From NCBI GenBank assembly GCA_002431285.1, contig DJEF01000007.1:63301-86697 (forward strand): DNA of 23,397 nt, read 5' to 3'. Below are positions 1 through 7,098 of the stretch, in pieces. The notes under the pieces are model-generated. The model was not told where the DNA came from. It did no database searches and saw only the letters and a list, made by a program, of their open reading frames with translations. Origin of the DNA: Ruminococcaceae bacterium UBA5905 (lineage in GTDB: Bacteria > Bacillota > Clostridia > Oscillospirales > Acutalibacteraceae). A program made the position numbers and the translations under genes. How positions within the stretch are numbered: the first letter of the stretch is position 1; the number at the start of each line of letters is the position of its first letter.

Positions 1-558
1 CTGTTCGTCGGCACCAAGAAGCAGGCGCAGGACTCCATTCGTGAGGAGGCTACCCGTGCCGGCGCTCACTATGTCAACGCCCGTTGGCTGGGCGGTATGC
101 TCACCAACTTCCGCACCATCCGCGGCCGCATCGCCCGTCTGAATCAGCTCAAGACCATGGAGACGGACGGCACCTTCGATCTGCTGCCCAAGAAAGAGGT
201 CGCCAAGCTGACCCACGAGATTGAGAAGCTGGAGAAGTTCCTGGGCGGTATCAAGGAGATGAAGGCGCTGCCCGGCGCTCTGTTCATCGTCGATCCCCGC
301 AAGGAGAAGATCGCTGTGTCCGAGGCGAAGAAGCTGGGTATCCCGGTGGTGGCCATTGTGGATACCAACTGCGATCCCGACGATGTGAACTACGTCATCC
401 CCGGTAACGACGATGCCATCCGTGCCGTAAAGCTGATCGCCTCCTGCATGGCGGATGCCATCATCGAGGGACATCAGGGCGAGCAGGGCGAAGAAGCCGC
501 TGCCGAGGCCGAGACGGTTGCCGCAGAGGCTGCGGAAGAAGTCGCCGCTGCGGAATAA
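1..558 (+). CDS. rpsB: 30S ribosomal protein S2, 5'-truncated by window edge
   Basis: Ribosomal protein S2 of the small subunit. The open frame runs from base 1 with no start codon, so about 60-65 N-terminal residues lie outside the window and 185 residues remain. Family-specific stretches seen are [10 protein letters not shown] at the very start, [11 protein letters not shown], the [11 protein letters not shown] helix and the [13 protein letters not shown] segment near the C-terminus. An internal ATG at 97 is not the real start, because conserved S2 sequence continues upstream of it. After the conserved EGHQ the protein carries a roughly 25-residue tail made almost wholly of Ala, Glu and Val. 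Such acidic tails vary between species. tsf follows 38 bases downstream, the usual rpsB-tsf pair. Identity is secure. Confidence 0.97.
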   Translation: MFVGTKKQAQDSIREEATRAGAHYVNARWLGGMLTNFRTIRGRIARLNQLKTMETDGTFDLLPKKEVAKLTHEIEKLEKFLGGIKEMKALPGALFIVDPRKEKIAVSEAKKLGIPVVAIVDTNCDPDDVNYVIPGNDDAIRAVKLIASCMADAIIEGHQGEQGEEAAAEAETVAAEAAEEVAAAE

Positions 559-596
559 GACCGGATCTCAATAGAACTGTACAGGAGGAAATAGAT

Positions 597-1520
597 ATGG
601 CTTTTACCAGTAAGGATGTCATGGCGCTGCGCGAGAAGACCGGCGTCGGCATGATGGATTGCAAGAAAGCTCTGGAGGCTTCCGACGGCGATATGGACAA
701 GGCCGTGGACTACCTGCGGGAAAAGGGCCTGGCCAAGCAGGCGAAGAAGGCCGGCCGGATCGCCGCCGAGGGTATGGCATATGCCACCGTGGACGCTGCC
801 AAGAAGGTGGGCGTTGTGGTGGAGGTCAACTCCGAGACCGATTTCGCTGCCAAGAGCGATAAGTTCGTGGCGTTTGTCAAGCAGGTGGCGCAGGTGATCA
901 TCGACAAGAACCCCGCCGATGTGGACGCGCTCATGGCTACCGAAGTGGAGCCGGGCAAGACCATGGCGGATGTGCTGCGGGATCAGGTGCTGGTCATCGG
1001 CGAGAACCTGAGTGTGCGCCGCTTCACCCGGTATGAGGGGGATTGCGTGGCGTATGTGCACGGCGGCGGTCGTATCAGCGTGCTGGTGAAGTTCGACGCG
1101 GATGCGGCGGCTTCCGGCTCCGAGGCGCTGGAGGAGTGCGGCAAGGACGTGGCGATGCAGATCGCCGCTCTGAACGCTTCCTATCTGGATGAGGCTTCCG
1201 TGCCCGCCGAGGTGCTGGCACATGAGAAGGAAGTGCAGCTGGCGCTGATCAAGAACGATCCCAAGAATGCCAATAAGCCGGAGAACATTCTGGAGAAGAT
1301 GATCGCCGGTAAGATGAAGAAGTACTTTGAGGAGAACTGCCTGGTGGATCAGGCGTTCGTCAAGGACGGCAACATCACCGTGGGTCAGTATGTGGAGCAG
1401 CAGGCGAAGGCTTGCGGCGGCGCTATGAGACTGGTGTCCTATGTCCGGTATGAGAAGGGCGAGGGCATTGAGAAGCGGGTCGACGATTTTGCCAGCGAAG
1501 TGGCTTCTATGGTGAAATAA
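597..1520 (+). CDS. tsf: Translation elongation factor Ts
   Basis: EF-Ts, the guanine nucleotide exchange factor that regenerates EF-Tu-GTP in the cytoplasm. It has 307 residues, the full length for the family. The N-terminal UBA-like domain is clear (LREKTGVGMMDCKKAL, residues 11-26), and the EF-Tu-contacting TDF motif sits at residues 81-83 within SETDFAAKS. The dimerisation/core region follows, with a late conserved GGAMRLVSYVRYEKGEGIE segment. The ATG at 597 is preceded by a strong AGGAGG at 583-588 with 8-base spacing. It is co-transcribed with rpsB (38-base gap). A strong hairpin terminator follows at 1543-1585, so in this genome rpsB-tsf is a separate transcription unit from pyrH-frr. 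Confidence 0.98.
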   Translation: MAFTSKDVMALREKTGVGMMDCKKALEASDGDMDKAVDYLREKGLAKQAKKAGRIAAEGMAYATVDAAKKVGVVVEVNSETDFAAKSDKFVAFVKQVAQVIIDKNPADVDALMATEVEPGKTMADVLRDQVLVIGENLSVRRFTRYEGDCVAYVHGGGRISVLVKFDADAAASGSEALEECGKDVAMQIAALNASYLDEASVPAEVLAHEKEVQLALIKNDPKNANKPENILEKMIAGKMKKYFEENCLVDQAFVKDGNITVGQYVEQQAKACGGAMRLVSYVRYEKGEGIEKRVDDFASEVASMVK

Positions 1521-1542
1521 ACGGTCGCTGAGACGGCTGTAT

Positions 1543-1585
1543 GCGGCGGCAGACTCTTTTGGGTCTGCCGCCGCTTTCTGCTTTT
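1543..1585 (+). terminator. Intrinsic terminator after tsf
   Basis: A perfect 12-bp GC-rich stem (GCGGCGGCAGAC at 1543-1554 with GTCTGCCGCCGC at 1563-1574) and an 8-base loop, followed by a T-rich run (TTTCTGCTTTT, 1575-1585). It lies 22 bases after the tsf stop. Confidence 0.93.
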
Positions 1586-1640
1586 CGGGAATGATTTTGC
1601 CGGCGGGACCGCTCCGGTTGTAAAAAATCGGAAATAGGTC

Positions 1641-1669
1641 TTTACAGCCACCTGCTTTTCTAGTATAAT
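1641..1669 (+). promoter_or_regulatory. Sigma-A-type promoter for the pyrH-polC operon
   Basis: The -35 TTTACA (1641-1646) and -10 TATAAT (1664-1669) are separated by exactly 17 bases. It sits between the tsf terminator and pyrH and gives a 5' leader of roughly 80 bases. Confidence 0.88.
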
Positions 1670-1673
1670 GTCT

Positions 1674-1694
1674 ACGATAGACTGGTCGTATCGT
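1674..1694. promoter_or_regulatory. Imperfect palindrome at the pyrH transcription start
   Basis: ACGATAGAC (1674-1682) and GTCGTATCGT (1685-1694) form a near-perfect inverted repeat with one unmatched base. It begins 5 bases after the -10 box, so it overlaps the expected start site. This could be an operator or a small 5' RNA hairpin; nothing in the sequence decides which. Confidence 0.35.
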
Positions 1695-1756
1695 GGGATG
1701 CCGGATGGATTGCGGTAGCCCTGCGGAATCGGACCGGGTGAGAAAGGACGAGACGG

Positions 1757-2461
1757 ATGAAACCGAAATATAAGCGTGTTTTGCTGAAACTCAGCGGCGA
1801 GGCCATGGCCGGATCTGCCCACAGCGGTCTGGATTTTGACACGGTGCTGCACATCTGCCGGTATGTGAAAGAGGCGGCGGCTCTGGGCACGGAGATCGCC
1901 ATTGTGGTCGGCGGCGGGAATTTCTGGCGCGGCCGCTCCAGCGGCAAGATGGATCGCACCCGGGCGGACCATATGGGGATGCTGGCCACCACCATCAATG
2001 CGCTGGGGCTGGCGGATGCGCTGGAGCAGCTGGGCTGTGAGGTACGGGTGCAGACGGCGATCGCCATGAACGAGATCGCCGAGCCCTATATCCGCAATCG
2101 GGCGGTACGCCATCTGGAAAAGGGCCGCATCGTGATCTTCGGCTGCGGCACGGGCAACCCCTTCTTCTCTACCGATACGGCGGCGGCGCTGCGGGCGGCG
2201 GAGATCGAGGCGGATATCATCTTTAAGGCCAGCATGGTGGACGGTATCTACGACAGCGATCCCCACAAGAATCCCGATGCCAAAAAATTTGATCACCTGA
2301 CCTATATGGATGTGCTGAATAAGGATCTGAAGGTGATGGATTCCACCGCCGCGACCCTGTGCAAAGACAACGGAATCTCTCTGCTGGTGTTCAATCTGGA
2401 GGATCCGGAGAATATCGTGCGGGCTGTCCGGGGCGAGAATATCGGTACATTGGTTGATTGA
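1757..2461 (+). CDS. pyrH: UMP kinase
   Basis: Bacterial UMP kinase of the amino acid kinase fold, converting UMP + ATP to UDP in pyrimidine nucleotide synthesis; normally a homohexamer in the cytoplasm. It has 234 residues, slightly short of the usual 235-245. Motifs: LLKLSGEAM near residues 9-17 (ATP/phosphate site), GGGNFWRGR at 52-60, [14 protein letters not shown] at 71-84 and [17 protein letters not shown] at about 131-147 (UMP/ATP site). The C-terminal block has [10 protein letters not shown]. The start at ATG 1757 has AGAAAGG at 1741-1747. It is the first gene of a long operon behind its own promoter, with frr 21 bases downstream as in most bacteria. Confidence 0.97.
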   Translation: MKPKYKRVLLKLSGEAMAGSAHSGLDFDTVLHICRYVKEAAALGTEIAIVVGGGNFWRGRSSGKMDRTRADHMGMLATTINALGLADALEQLGCEVRVQTAIAMNEIAEPYIRNRAVRHLEKGRIVIFGCGTGNPFFSTDTAAALRAAEIEADIIFKASMVDGIYDSDPHKNPDAKKFDHLTYMDVLNKDLKVMDSTAATLCKDNGISLLVFNLEDPENIVRAVRGENIGTLVD

Positions 2462-2468
2462 TAGAAAG

Positions 2469-2473
2469 AGGAG
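2469..2473 (+). promoter_or_regulatory. frr ribosome binding site that decides the start
   Basis: AGGAG abuts an in-frame ATG at 2474 (no spacer) but lies 9 bases before the ATG at 2483, which favours 2483. Confidence 0.75.
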
Positions 2474-2482
2474 ATGGAGACG

Positions 2483-3043
2483 ATGGAGATCAAAGAGATT
2501 TTTGCGACCGCAGAGGACAAAATGCAAAAGAGCCTGAACAATCTGAGTCAGGAGTTTGCGTCCATCCGGGCTGGTCGGGCGAATCCCGGCGTGCTGGATC
2601 GGGTTAGCGTGGATTACTACGGCAGTCCCACCCCCATCAATCAGGTGGCGGCGGTGTCGGTGCCGGAGCCGCGCACACTGCTGATCGCCCCGTGGGATAA
2701 AAGCGTGCTCAAGGATATCGAGCGTGCGATCCTGACCTCCGATATCGGCATCAATCCTCAGAATGACGGTTCGACCCTGCGGCTGCAATTCCCGCCCATG
2801 ACGGAGGAGCGCCGTAAGGAGCTGAATAAGGAGATTGCCCGGATGGGCGAGGAGTGCAAGGTGGCGGTGCGCTCCATCCGCCGGGACGCCATGGATAAGA
2901 TCAAGGACATGAAGAAAAAGTCCGAGATCACCGAGGACGATCAGAAAAACGCCGAGAAGAAGATGCAGGATCAGACCGACCGGTTTATCAAAGAGATCGA
3001 CGCCATGATCGAAAAGAAACAGAAAGAGATCATGGAAATCTGA
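2483..3043 (+). CDS. frr: Ribosome recycling factor
   Basis: Ribosome recycling factor, which with EF-G splits the post-termination ribosome. From ATG 2483 the product has 186 residues, matching the usual 185. The in-frame ATG at 2474 would add three residues but touches the Shine-Dalgarno. Family signatures are FASIRAGRANP near residues 25-35, YYGSPTPINQVA, the TLRLQFPPMTEERRKEL segment, and the long C-terminal helix rich in Lys and Glu (VAVRSIRRDAMDKIK) that forms the three-helix bundle. It lies 21 bases after pyrH. Its TGA is followed by an 86-base gap holding a hairpin before uppS. Confidence 0.97.
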   Translation: MEIKEIFATAEDKMQKSLNNLSQEFASIRAGRANPGVLDRVSVDYYGSPTPINQVAAVSVPEPRTLLIAPWDKSVLKDIERAILTSDIGINPQNDGSTLRLQFPPMTEERRKELNKEIARMGEECKVAVRSIRRDAMDKIKDMKKKSEITEDDQKNAEKKMQDQTDRFIKEIDAMIEKKQKEIMEI

Positions 3044-3056
3044 TGGGAGAGAGCGG

Positions 3057-3096
3057 GTCTTCGTCGTCGGGTGAAAGCCGGGCGGCGAAGACTTTT
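3057..3096 (+). terminator. Attenuator-like hairpin between frr and uppS
   Basis: GTCTTCGTCG (3057-3066) pairs with CGGCGAAGAC (3083-3092) through one G-U wobble, extendable by two pairs, with a loop of about 12 bases and a short TTTT (3093-3096). The T-run is weak, so partial termination or RNA processing is more likely than a full stop. Its position also argues that 3044-3129 is not translated. Confidence 0.55.
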
Positions 3097-3116
3097 CCTG
3101 CCTATATTCCGGTTGT

Positions 3117-3122
3117 GAGAGG
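3117..3122 (+). promoter_or_regulatory. uppS ribosome binding site that decides the start
   Basis: GAGAGG ends one base before an in-frame ATG at 3124 and 7 bases before the ATG at 3130. Spacing favours 3130. Confidence 0.65.
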
Positions 3123-3129
3123 TATGCAT

Positions 3130-3867
3130 ATGCCGATATTTCGTAAAAAGCCGGCTTTGGCGGTTTCCGATGCGGTGCCCGCGAATGTGGGCATCATCAT
3201 GGACGGCAACGGCCGCTGGGCGAAGAAACGCGGTTTACCCCGCATGGCGGGTCACGTGGCCGGAGCGCAGGTGTTCCGGAAAATTGCCAAATACTGCGAT
3301 AAACGGGGCGTGCGGTACCTGACGGTGTACGCCTTTTCCACGGAAAACTGGAAACGTCCGGCGGAAGAAGTGGATGCCATCATGAATCTGCTGCGGCAGT
3401 ATCTCAAGGAATCGTTGGCGGACTTTCAGTCGGAGAATATCCGCACCCGGTTCATTGGGGATCGGGCGCCGCTGGCGGAGGATATCCGGGTACTGATGGC
3501 GGAGGCGGAAGAGGCCACCGCCCATAAGACCGGTATGACGCTGAATATTGCTATCAACTACGGCGGACAGCAGGAGCTCACAGCGGCCGCCCGCAAGCTG
3601 GCGCAGCAGGTGGCGGACGGCGTTCGCACGGTGGAGGAGATCACCGAAGAGTCGTTGCAGGCCGCCCTCTATACGGAGGATCAGCCGCCGGTGGACTTGA
3701 TCCTGCGTCCCAGCGGCGAGTATCGGCTGTCCAATTTTCTCATCTGGCAGTCGGCCTATGCGGAATTTGTGTTTATGGATGTGCTGTGGCCGGACTTCAC
3801 CGAGCGGGATCTGGAAAAAGCCTTTGCAGAATACGGACGGCGGAACCGGCGGTTCGGCGGCGTCTGA
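3130..3867 (+). CDS. uppS: Undecaprenyl diphosphate synthase (cis-prenyltransferase)
   Basis: Cis-prenyltransferase that elongates farnesyl diphosphate with isopentenyl diphosphate to the C55 carrier lipid used for peptidoglycan and other wall polymers. With the chosen start it has 245 residues, normal for the family. IIMDGNGRWAKKRG at 22-35 holds the catalytic Asp25; then come AFSTENWKRP, INYGGQQEL and the late block LILRPSGEYRLSNFLIWQ. The frame is open back to an ATG at 3043 overlapping the frr stop. That extension is Ser-rich, has no ribosome site and covers a hairpin, so I reject it. cdsA follows 17 bases later. Its substrates come from the isoprenoid pathway that includes dxr and ispG downstream. 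Confidence 0.95.
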   Translation: MPIFRKKPALAVSDAVPANVGIIMDGNGRWAKKRGLPRMAGHVAGAQVFRKIAKYCDKRGVRYLTVYAFSTENWKRPAEEVDAIMNLLRQYLKESLADFQSENIRTRFIGDRAPLAEDIRVLMAEAEEATAHKTGMTLNIAINYGGQQELTAAARKLAQQVADGVRTVEEITEESLQAALYTEDQPPVDLILRPSGEYRLSNFLIWQSAYAEFVFMDVLWPDFTERDLEKAFAEYGRRNRRFGGV

Positions 3868-3884
3868 ACGGGAGGAAACCCCCT

Positions 3885-4754
3885 ATGAAAACGAGAATTA
3901 TTACCGCGGCAGTGGGAATCGCATTGTTGGCCGGTGTGGTGTTTTGCCCCTGGCCGGCGGTGCTGGCGGTGCTGCTGGCGGCGCTGGCGGCGCTGGCGGT
4001 GTGGGAGCTGCTCCACAATACCGGCCGGGTGAAAATACCGGTGTTGACGGTCGGGAGCATGGTGTTCGCGGCGCTGGAGGTGCTGCTGTGCTATGGGGTG
4101 CAGTGCGCCCGGTTGACCGAGAAGGCTGCCGGACCGATCTGGTGGCGACCGTTGTTTGCGGCGCTGCGCACCGGGCACGTGATCGAGATACTGGCGCTCG
4201 TATATATGGCGCTGCTGGTGCTGGTGCTGCTGCGGTACCACGTGACGGTGGATGTGCAGGTGGTCGGATATGCAGCGTTTGCTACGGTATATGCAACCAC
4301 CGGCTTCGCGGCGCTGGGGATGCTGTGGTCGCTGGCCGGTCTGGCGGGCTTTCTGCTGGCGCTGGTGATCCCCTGGATGAGCGATACCGGGGCGTATTTC
4401 GTGGGTGTTTTCTTCGGTAAACACAAAATGACCCCGGTCATCAGTCCGAAAAAGACCTGGGAGGGGTTTGTCGGCGGCATCGTGGTGTCGGCGCTGAGCG
4501 CCTGGGGCTATATGGCGATTTGTGGGGCGCTGCAGGTGGCGTTGCCCTTTTCGGAGGTGCGGCTGATACTGGCTACGCTGGTGCTGGCGCCTCTGAGCGT
4601 GTGCGGAGACCTGTTTGCCTCGGTCATTAAGCGCCAGAGCGGCATCAAGGACTATGGCAAGATTATGCCCGGCCACGGCGGGGTCATGGATCGGTTCGAC
4701 AGTGTGCTGGTGATCGCGCCGCTGCTGTGCAGCTTCTGGATTCTGCACGGATAA
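3885..4754 (+). CDS. cdsA: Phosphatidate cytidylyltransferase (CDP-diacylglycerol synthase)
   Basis: Integral membrane enzyme making CDP-diacylglycerol from phosphatidic acid and CTP, the branch point of phospholipid synthesis. It has 289 residues from ATG 3885, preceded by GGAGGA at 3871-3876 (about 9-base spacing). Several hydrophobic segments are visible, the first from about residue 5 and a very Ala/Leu-rich one at about 24-43. The C-terminal family signature is intact: SVIKRQSGIKDYGKIMPGHG followed by GVMDRFDS. The open frame extends upstream into uppS (to 3786), but that part is a shadow of uppS with no ribosome site. The N-terminal coding region is a run of GCG/CTG/GTG codons, so the local DNA is nearly repetitive. 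dxr starts 12 bases after its stop. Confidence 0.95.
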   Translation: MKTRIITAAVGIALLAGVVFCPWPAVLAVLLAALAALAVWELLHNTGRVKIPVLTVGSMVFAALEVLLCYGVQCARLTEKAAGPIWWRPLFAALRTGHVIEILALVYMALLVLVLLRYHVTVDVQVVGYAAFATVYATTGFAALGMLWSLAGLAGFLLALVIPWMSDTGAYFVGVFFGKHKMTPVISPKKTWEGFVGGIVVSALSAWGYMAICGALQVALPFSEVRLILATLVLAPLSVCGDLFASVIKRQSGIKDYGKIMPGHGGVMDRFDSVLVIAPLLCSFWILHG

Positions 4755-4759
4755 GAGGA
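4754..4759 (+). promoter_or_regulatory. dxr ribosome binding site that decides the start
   Basis: AGAGGA overlaps the last base of the cdsA TAA stop. It is one base from an in-frame ATG at 4761 and 7 bases from the ATG at 4767, which is the better start. Confidence 0.65.
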
Positions 4760-4766
4760 AATGGCT

Positions 4767-5927
4767 ATGAACGAAAAGCAACTGGTGATATTGGGCTCCA
4801 CCGGCTCCATCGGCACACAGGCGCTGGAGGTGGCGGAGCAGGCAGGCTACCGGATCGTCGGTCTGGCGGCGGCGCGCAATGTGCGGCGGCTGGAGGAGCA
4901 GATCCGGCAGTTTCATCCGGCGGCGGTGGCGGTATTTGACGCGGCGGCCGCCGCCGATCTGCGGGTGCGGGTGGCCGATCTGCCGGTGGAGGTCTATGCC
5001 GGGATGGAGGGCTTGTGTACGCTGGCCGCATGGCCGGGTGCGGACATGATCCTCAATTCCGTGGTGGGGATGGTGGGCTTGCAGCCCACCATGGCGGCGA
5101 TCGCCGCCGGTAAGGATGTGGCGCTGGCCAATAAGGAAACGCTGGTGGCCGGCGGCGCTTTTGTCACCCGGGCGGTGGCGGAGCAGGGGGTGCGTCTGCT
5201 GCCGGTAGACAGCGAGCACAGCGCTATTTTTCAGTGCCTGCAAGGCTGTCCGCCCACCGATCGGGCGCTGAAACGGATCATTCTCACCGCCTCCGGCGGT
5301 CCGTTTTTCGGGAAGACCCGGCGGGAGCTGGAGACGGTACGTCCGGCGGACGCTCTCAAGCACCCCAATTGGTCGATGGGACGGAAGATTACGATTGACT
5401 CCGCCTCTATGATGAATAAAGGGCTGGAGTTGATTGAGGCGCGGTGGCTGTTTGATTTGCCGCCGGAGCGGATCGACATTGTGATCCATCGGGAGAGCAT
5501 TATTCATTCGCTGATTGAATATGATGATAATGCCGTGCTGGCGCAGCTGGGGGTCCCGGATATGCGCATCCCCATTCAGTATGCGCTGACTTTTCCGGCG
5601 CGGCTGCCCTCGCCGGTGAAGCAGTTGCGGCTGGAGGATTGGGCGACGCTGACGTTTTATGCGCCGGACGACGAGACGTTCCCCGCCATGGGGATGGCGC
5701 GGCGGGCGCTGGAGCAGGGCGGCCTGTATCCGGCGGCGCTGAACGCTGCCAACGAGGTGGCGGTGGAGGCGTTTCTGGAGGAGCGCATCGGCTTTTTGGA
5801 TATTCCCCGGCTGGTGGGGGAAACTTTGGACAGGACACTGCCCGCGCCGGGTAGCGTAGAGGATGTGCTGGAGGCGGACGGTGAGATTCGCCGCCTTGTC
5901 CGGGCACGGATCGACGGGATGAAATGA
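4767..5927 (+). CDS. dxr: 1-deoxy-D-xylulose 5-phosphate reductoisomerase
   Basis: DXP reductoisomerase, the first committed step of the MEP (non-mevalonate) isoprenoid pathway, making MEP from DXP with NADPH. It has 386 residues with the start at 4767, typical length. The NADPH-binding GSTGSIG is at residues 10-16. The metal-binding Asp148 and Glu150 are in PVDSEHSA, and Glu221 is in MMNKGLELIEA. Other conserved parts are LANKETLVAGG and the NAANEVAVEAFL segment near the C-terminus. Translation is probably coupled to cdsA, since the ribosome site overlaps the cdsA stop. Its stop overlaps a short ATGA-initiated frame leading into rseP. Its presence with ispG shows that the cell uses the MEP pathway. 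Confidence 0.97.
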   Translation: MNEKQLVILGSTGSIGTQALEVAEQAGYRIVGLAAARNVRRLEEQIRQFHPAAVAVFDAAAAADLRVRVADLPVEVYAGMEGLCTLAAWPGADMILNSVVGMVGLQPTMAAIAAGKDVALANKETLVAGGAFVTRAVAEQGVRLLPVDSEHSAIFQCLQGCPPTDRALKRIILTASGGPFFGKTRRELETVRPADALKHPNWSMGRKITIDSASMMNKGLELIEARWLFDLPPERIDIVIHRESIIHSLIEYDDNAVLAQLGVPDMRIPIQYALTFPARLPSPVKQLRLEDWATLTFYAPDDETFPAMGMARRALEQGGLYPAALNAANEVAVEAFLEERIGFLDIPRLVGETLDRTLPAPGSVEDVLEADGEIRRLVRARIDGMK

Positions 5928-5956
5928 GGGTTGACCTATCGGCGTTCTGGTTTTGA
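5924..5956 (+). other. 10-codon bridging micro-ORF between dxr and rseP
   Basis: An ATG at 5924 overlaps the dxr stop (ATGA) and opens a 10-codon frame (MRVDLSAFWF). Its TGA at 5954-5956 overlaps the TTG start of rseP at 5953. There is no good ribosome site near that TTG, so re-initiation by ribosomes finishing this micro-ORF would explain how rseP is translated. This is a hypothesis from geometry only. Confidence 0.3.
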
Positions 5957-7080
5957 TCGGAAAAATTCTGGCCGCTCTGCTGGTGCTGGGCGTGCTGATC
6001 ATGATTCATGAATTCGGGCATTTTCTGGCCGCCAAACGGATGGGCGTGCGGGTGAATGAGTTTGCCATCGGCATGGGACCCCGCCTGCTCCATTGGGGCA
6101 AGGGGGAGACGACCTATTCTCTGCGAGCGTTTCCCATCGGCGGATTCTGCGCCATGGAGGGCGAGGACGAGGGCGCGCCCACCCCGGCGGCGCTGGGCGG
6201 CGGTGAGGATGCCCAGCCGGAGGATCACAGCCGCTCCTTTGCTCATAAGCCGGTGTGGCGGCGTATCGTCATTGTGGTGGCGGGTGCGCTGATGAATCTG
6301 GTGCTGGGGTATGTGCTGCTGCTGTGCTATTACGGCTTTTTGCAGGAGCCGCACGGCAGCACCGGCACGGTGCTGTTTTCCACCACCACGATCGCGCAGC
6401 TGAAAGAGGATACCTCAGCATACCAAAGCGGCTTGCGCCCCGGTGACACCATCCTGTCGGTGAACGGCCGCCGGGTGCTGATGGACAGCGATCTGAGCAT
6501 GGAAATGCAGAATGACCCGGACGGCGTATTGCAGATGGTGGTGCGCCGGGAGGTGGACGGCAAGCCGCAGAAGGTGACGCTGGACGCGGTGAAATTCCAG
6601 CTGAAAACCGATGAAACCACCGGGAAGCAGTATCTCCAATACGACTTCGTGGTGCTGGGCAAGGTGCGTACCTTCGGCAACACCTTTACCCAGGCGGCGA
6701 AAGAGGAGCTGTCGGTTGCTACGGTGGTGTGGCGCAGTCTGGTGGACATGGTGCGGGGCCGCTACGGGCTCAACGACCTGTCCGGCCCGGTGGGAACGGT
6801 GAATATCATCGCCGATGCCGTTGGTAACGCCCATTCCCTGGAGGGGTGGCGGACGCTGGTGATGCTGATGGTGCTGATCACCGTCAACCTGGGGGTGTTC
6901 AACCTCCTACCGCTGCCGGCGCTGGATGGCGGGCGGTTGATGTTTCTGCTATGGGAGGGGATCACCCGTAAACCGGTCCCCTCCAAATACGAGGGGATCG
7001 TCCACTTTGCGGGTCTGCTGCTTCTGGTGCTGCTGATGCTGGTGATCACATACAGCGATATCACAAAGCTGTTTGCCTGA
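5953..7080 (+). CDS. rseP: RIP (site-2) zinc metalloprotease
   Basis: Membrane-embedded zinc protease of the RseP/RasP (M50) family, which cuts membrane-anchored anti-sigma factors or signal-peptide remnants inside the membrane. It has 375 residues. The first membrane segment carries HEFGH (His19, Glu20, His23) and the last part carries NLLPLPALDGGRL with Asp325, the third zinc ligand. A single PDZ domain lies at about residues 130-200 (QSGLRPGDTILSVNGRRV). A charged, Gly/Ala-rich loop at about 70-95 follows the first segment. TTG 5953 is the best start by family alignment. A stop lies just upstream in frame (5932-5934) and the nearest purine-rich site (GAGGG, 5926-5930) is 22 bases away, too far for normal initiation. 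ispG follows after 18 bases. Confidence 0.92.
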   Translation: MIGKILAALLVLGVLIMIHEFGHFLAAKRMGVRVNEFAIGMGPRLLHWGKGETTYSLRAFPIGGFCAMEGEDEGAPTPAALGGGEDAQPEDHSRSFAHKPVWRRIVIVVAGALMNLVLGYVLLLCYYGFLQEPHGSTGTVLFSTTTIAQLKEDTSAYQSGLRPGDTILSVNGRRVLMDSDLSMEMQNDPDGVLQMVVRREVDGKPQKVTLDAVKFQLKTDETTGKQYLQYDFVVLGKVRTFGNTFTQAAKEELSVATVVWRSLVDMVRGRYGLNDLSGPVGTVNIIADAVGNAHSLEGWRTLVMLMVLITVNLGVFNLLPLPALDGGRLMFLLWEGITRKPVPSKYEGIVHFAGLLLLVLLMLVITYSDITKLFA

Positions 7081-7098
7081 GCGCGCAGGGAGAGAAAC

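Noticed and set aside
3955..4005. Near-repetitive GCGCTGGCG-type run that looked like a tandem repeat
   Set aside because: It encodes an Ala/Leu/Val membrane helix in CdsA, and codon bias explains the repetition.
3756..6002. 748-codon open frame on the minus strand opposite uppS-cdsA-dxr-rseP
   Set aside because: It overlaps four well-identified plus-strand genes, is rich in His, Arg, Gln and Pro as expected for the antisense of GC-rich codons, and matches no family.
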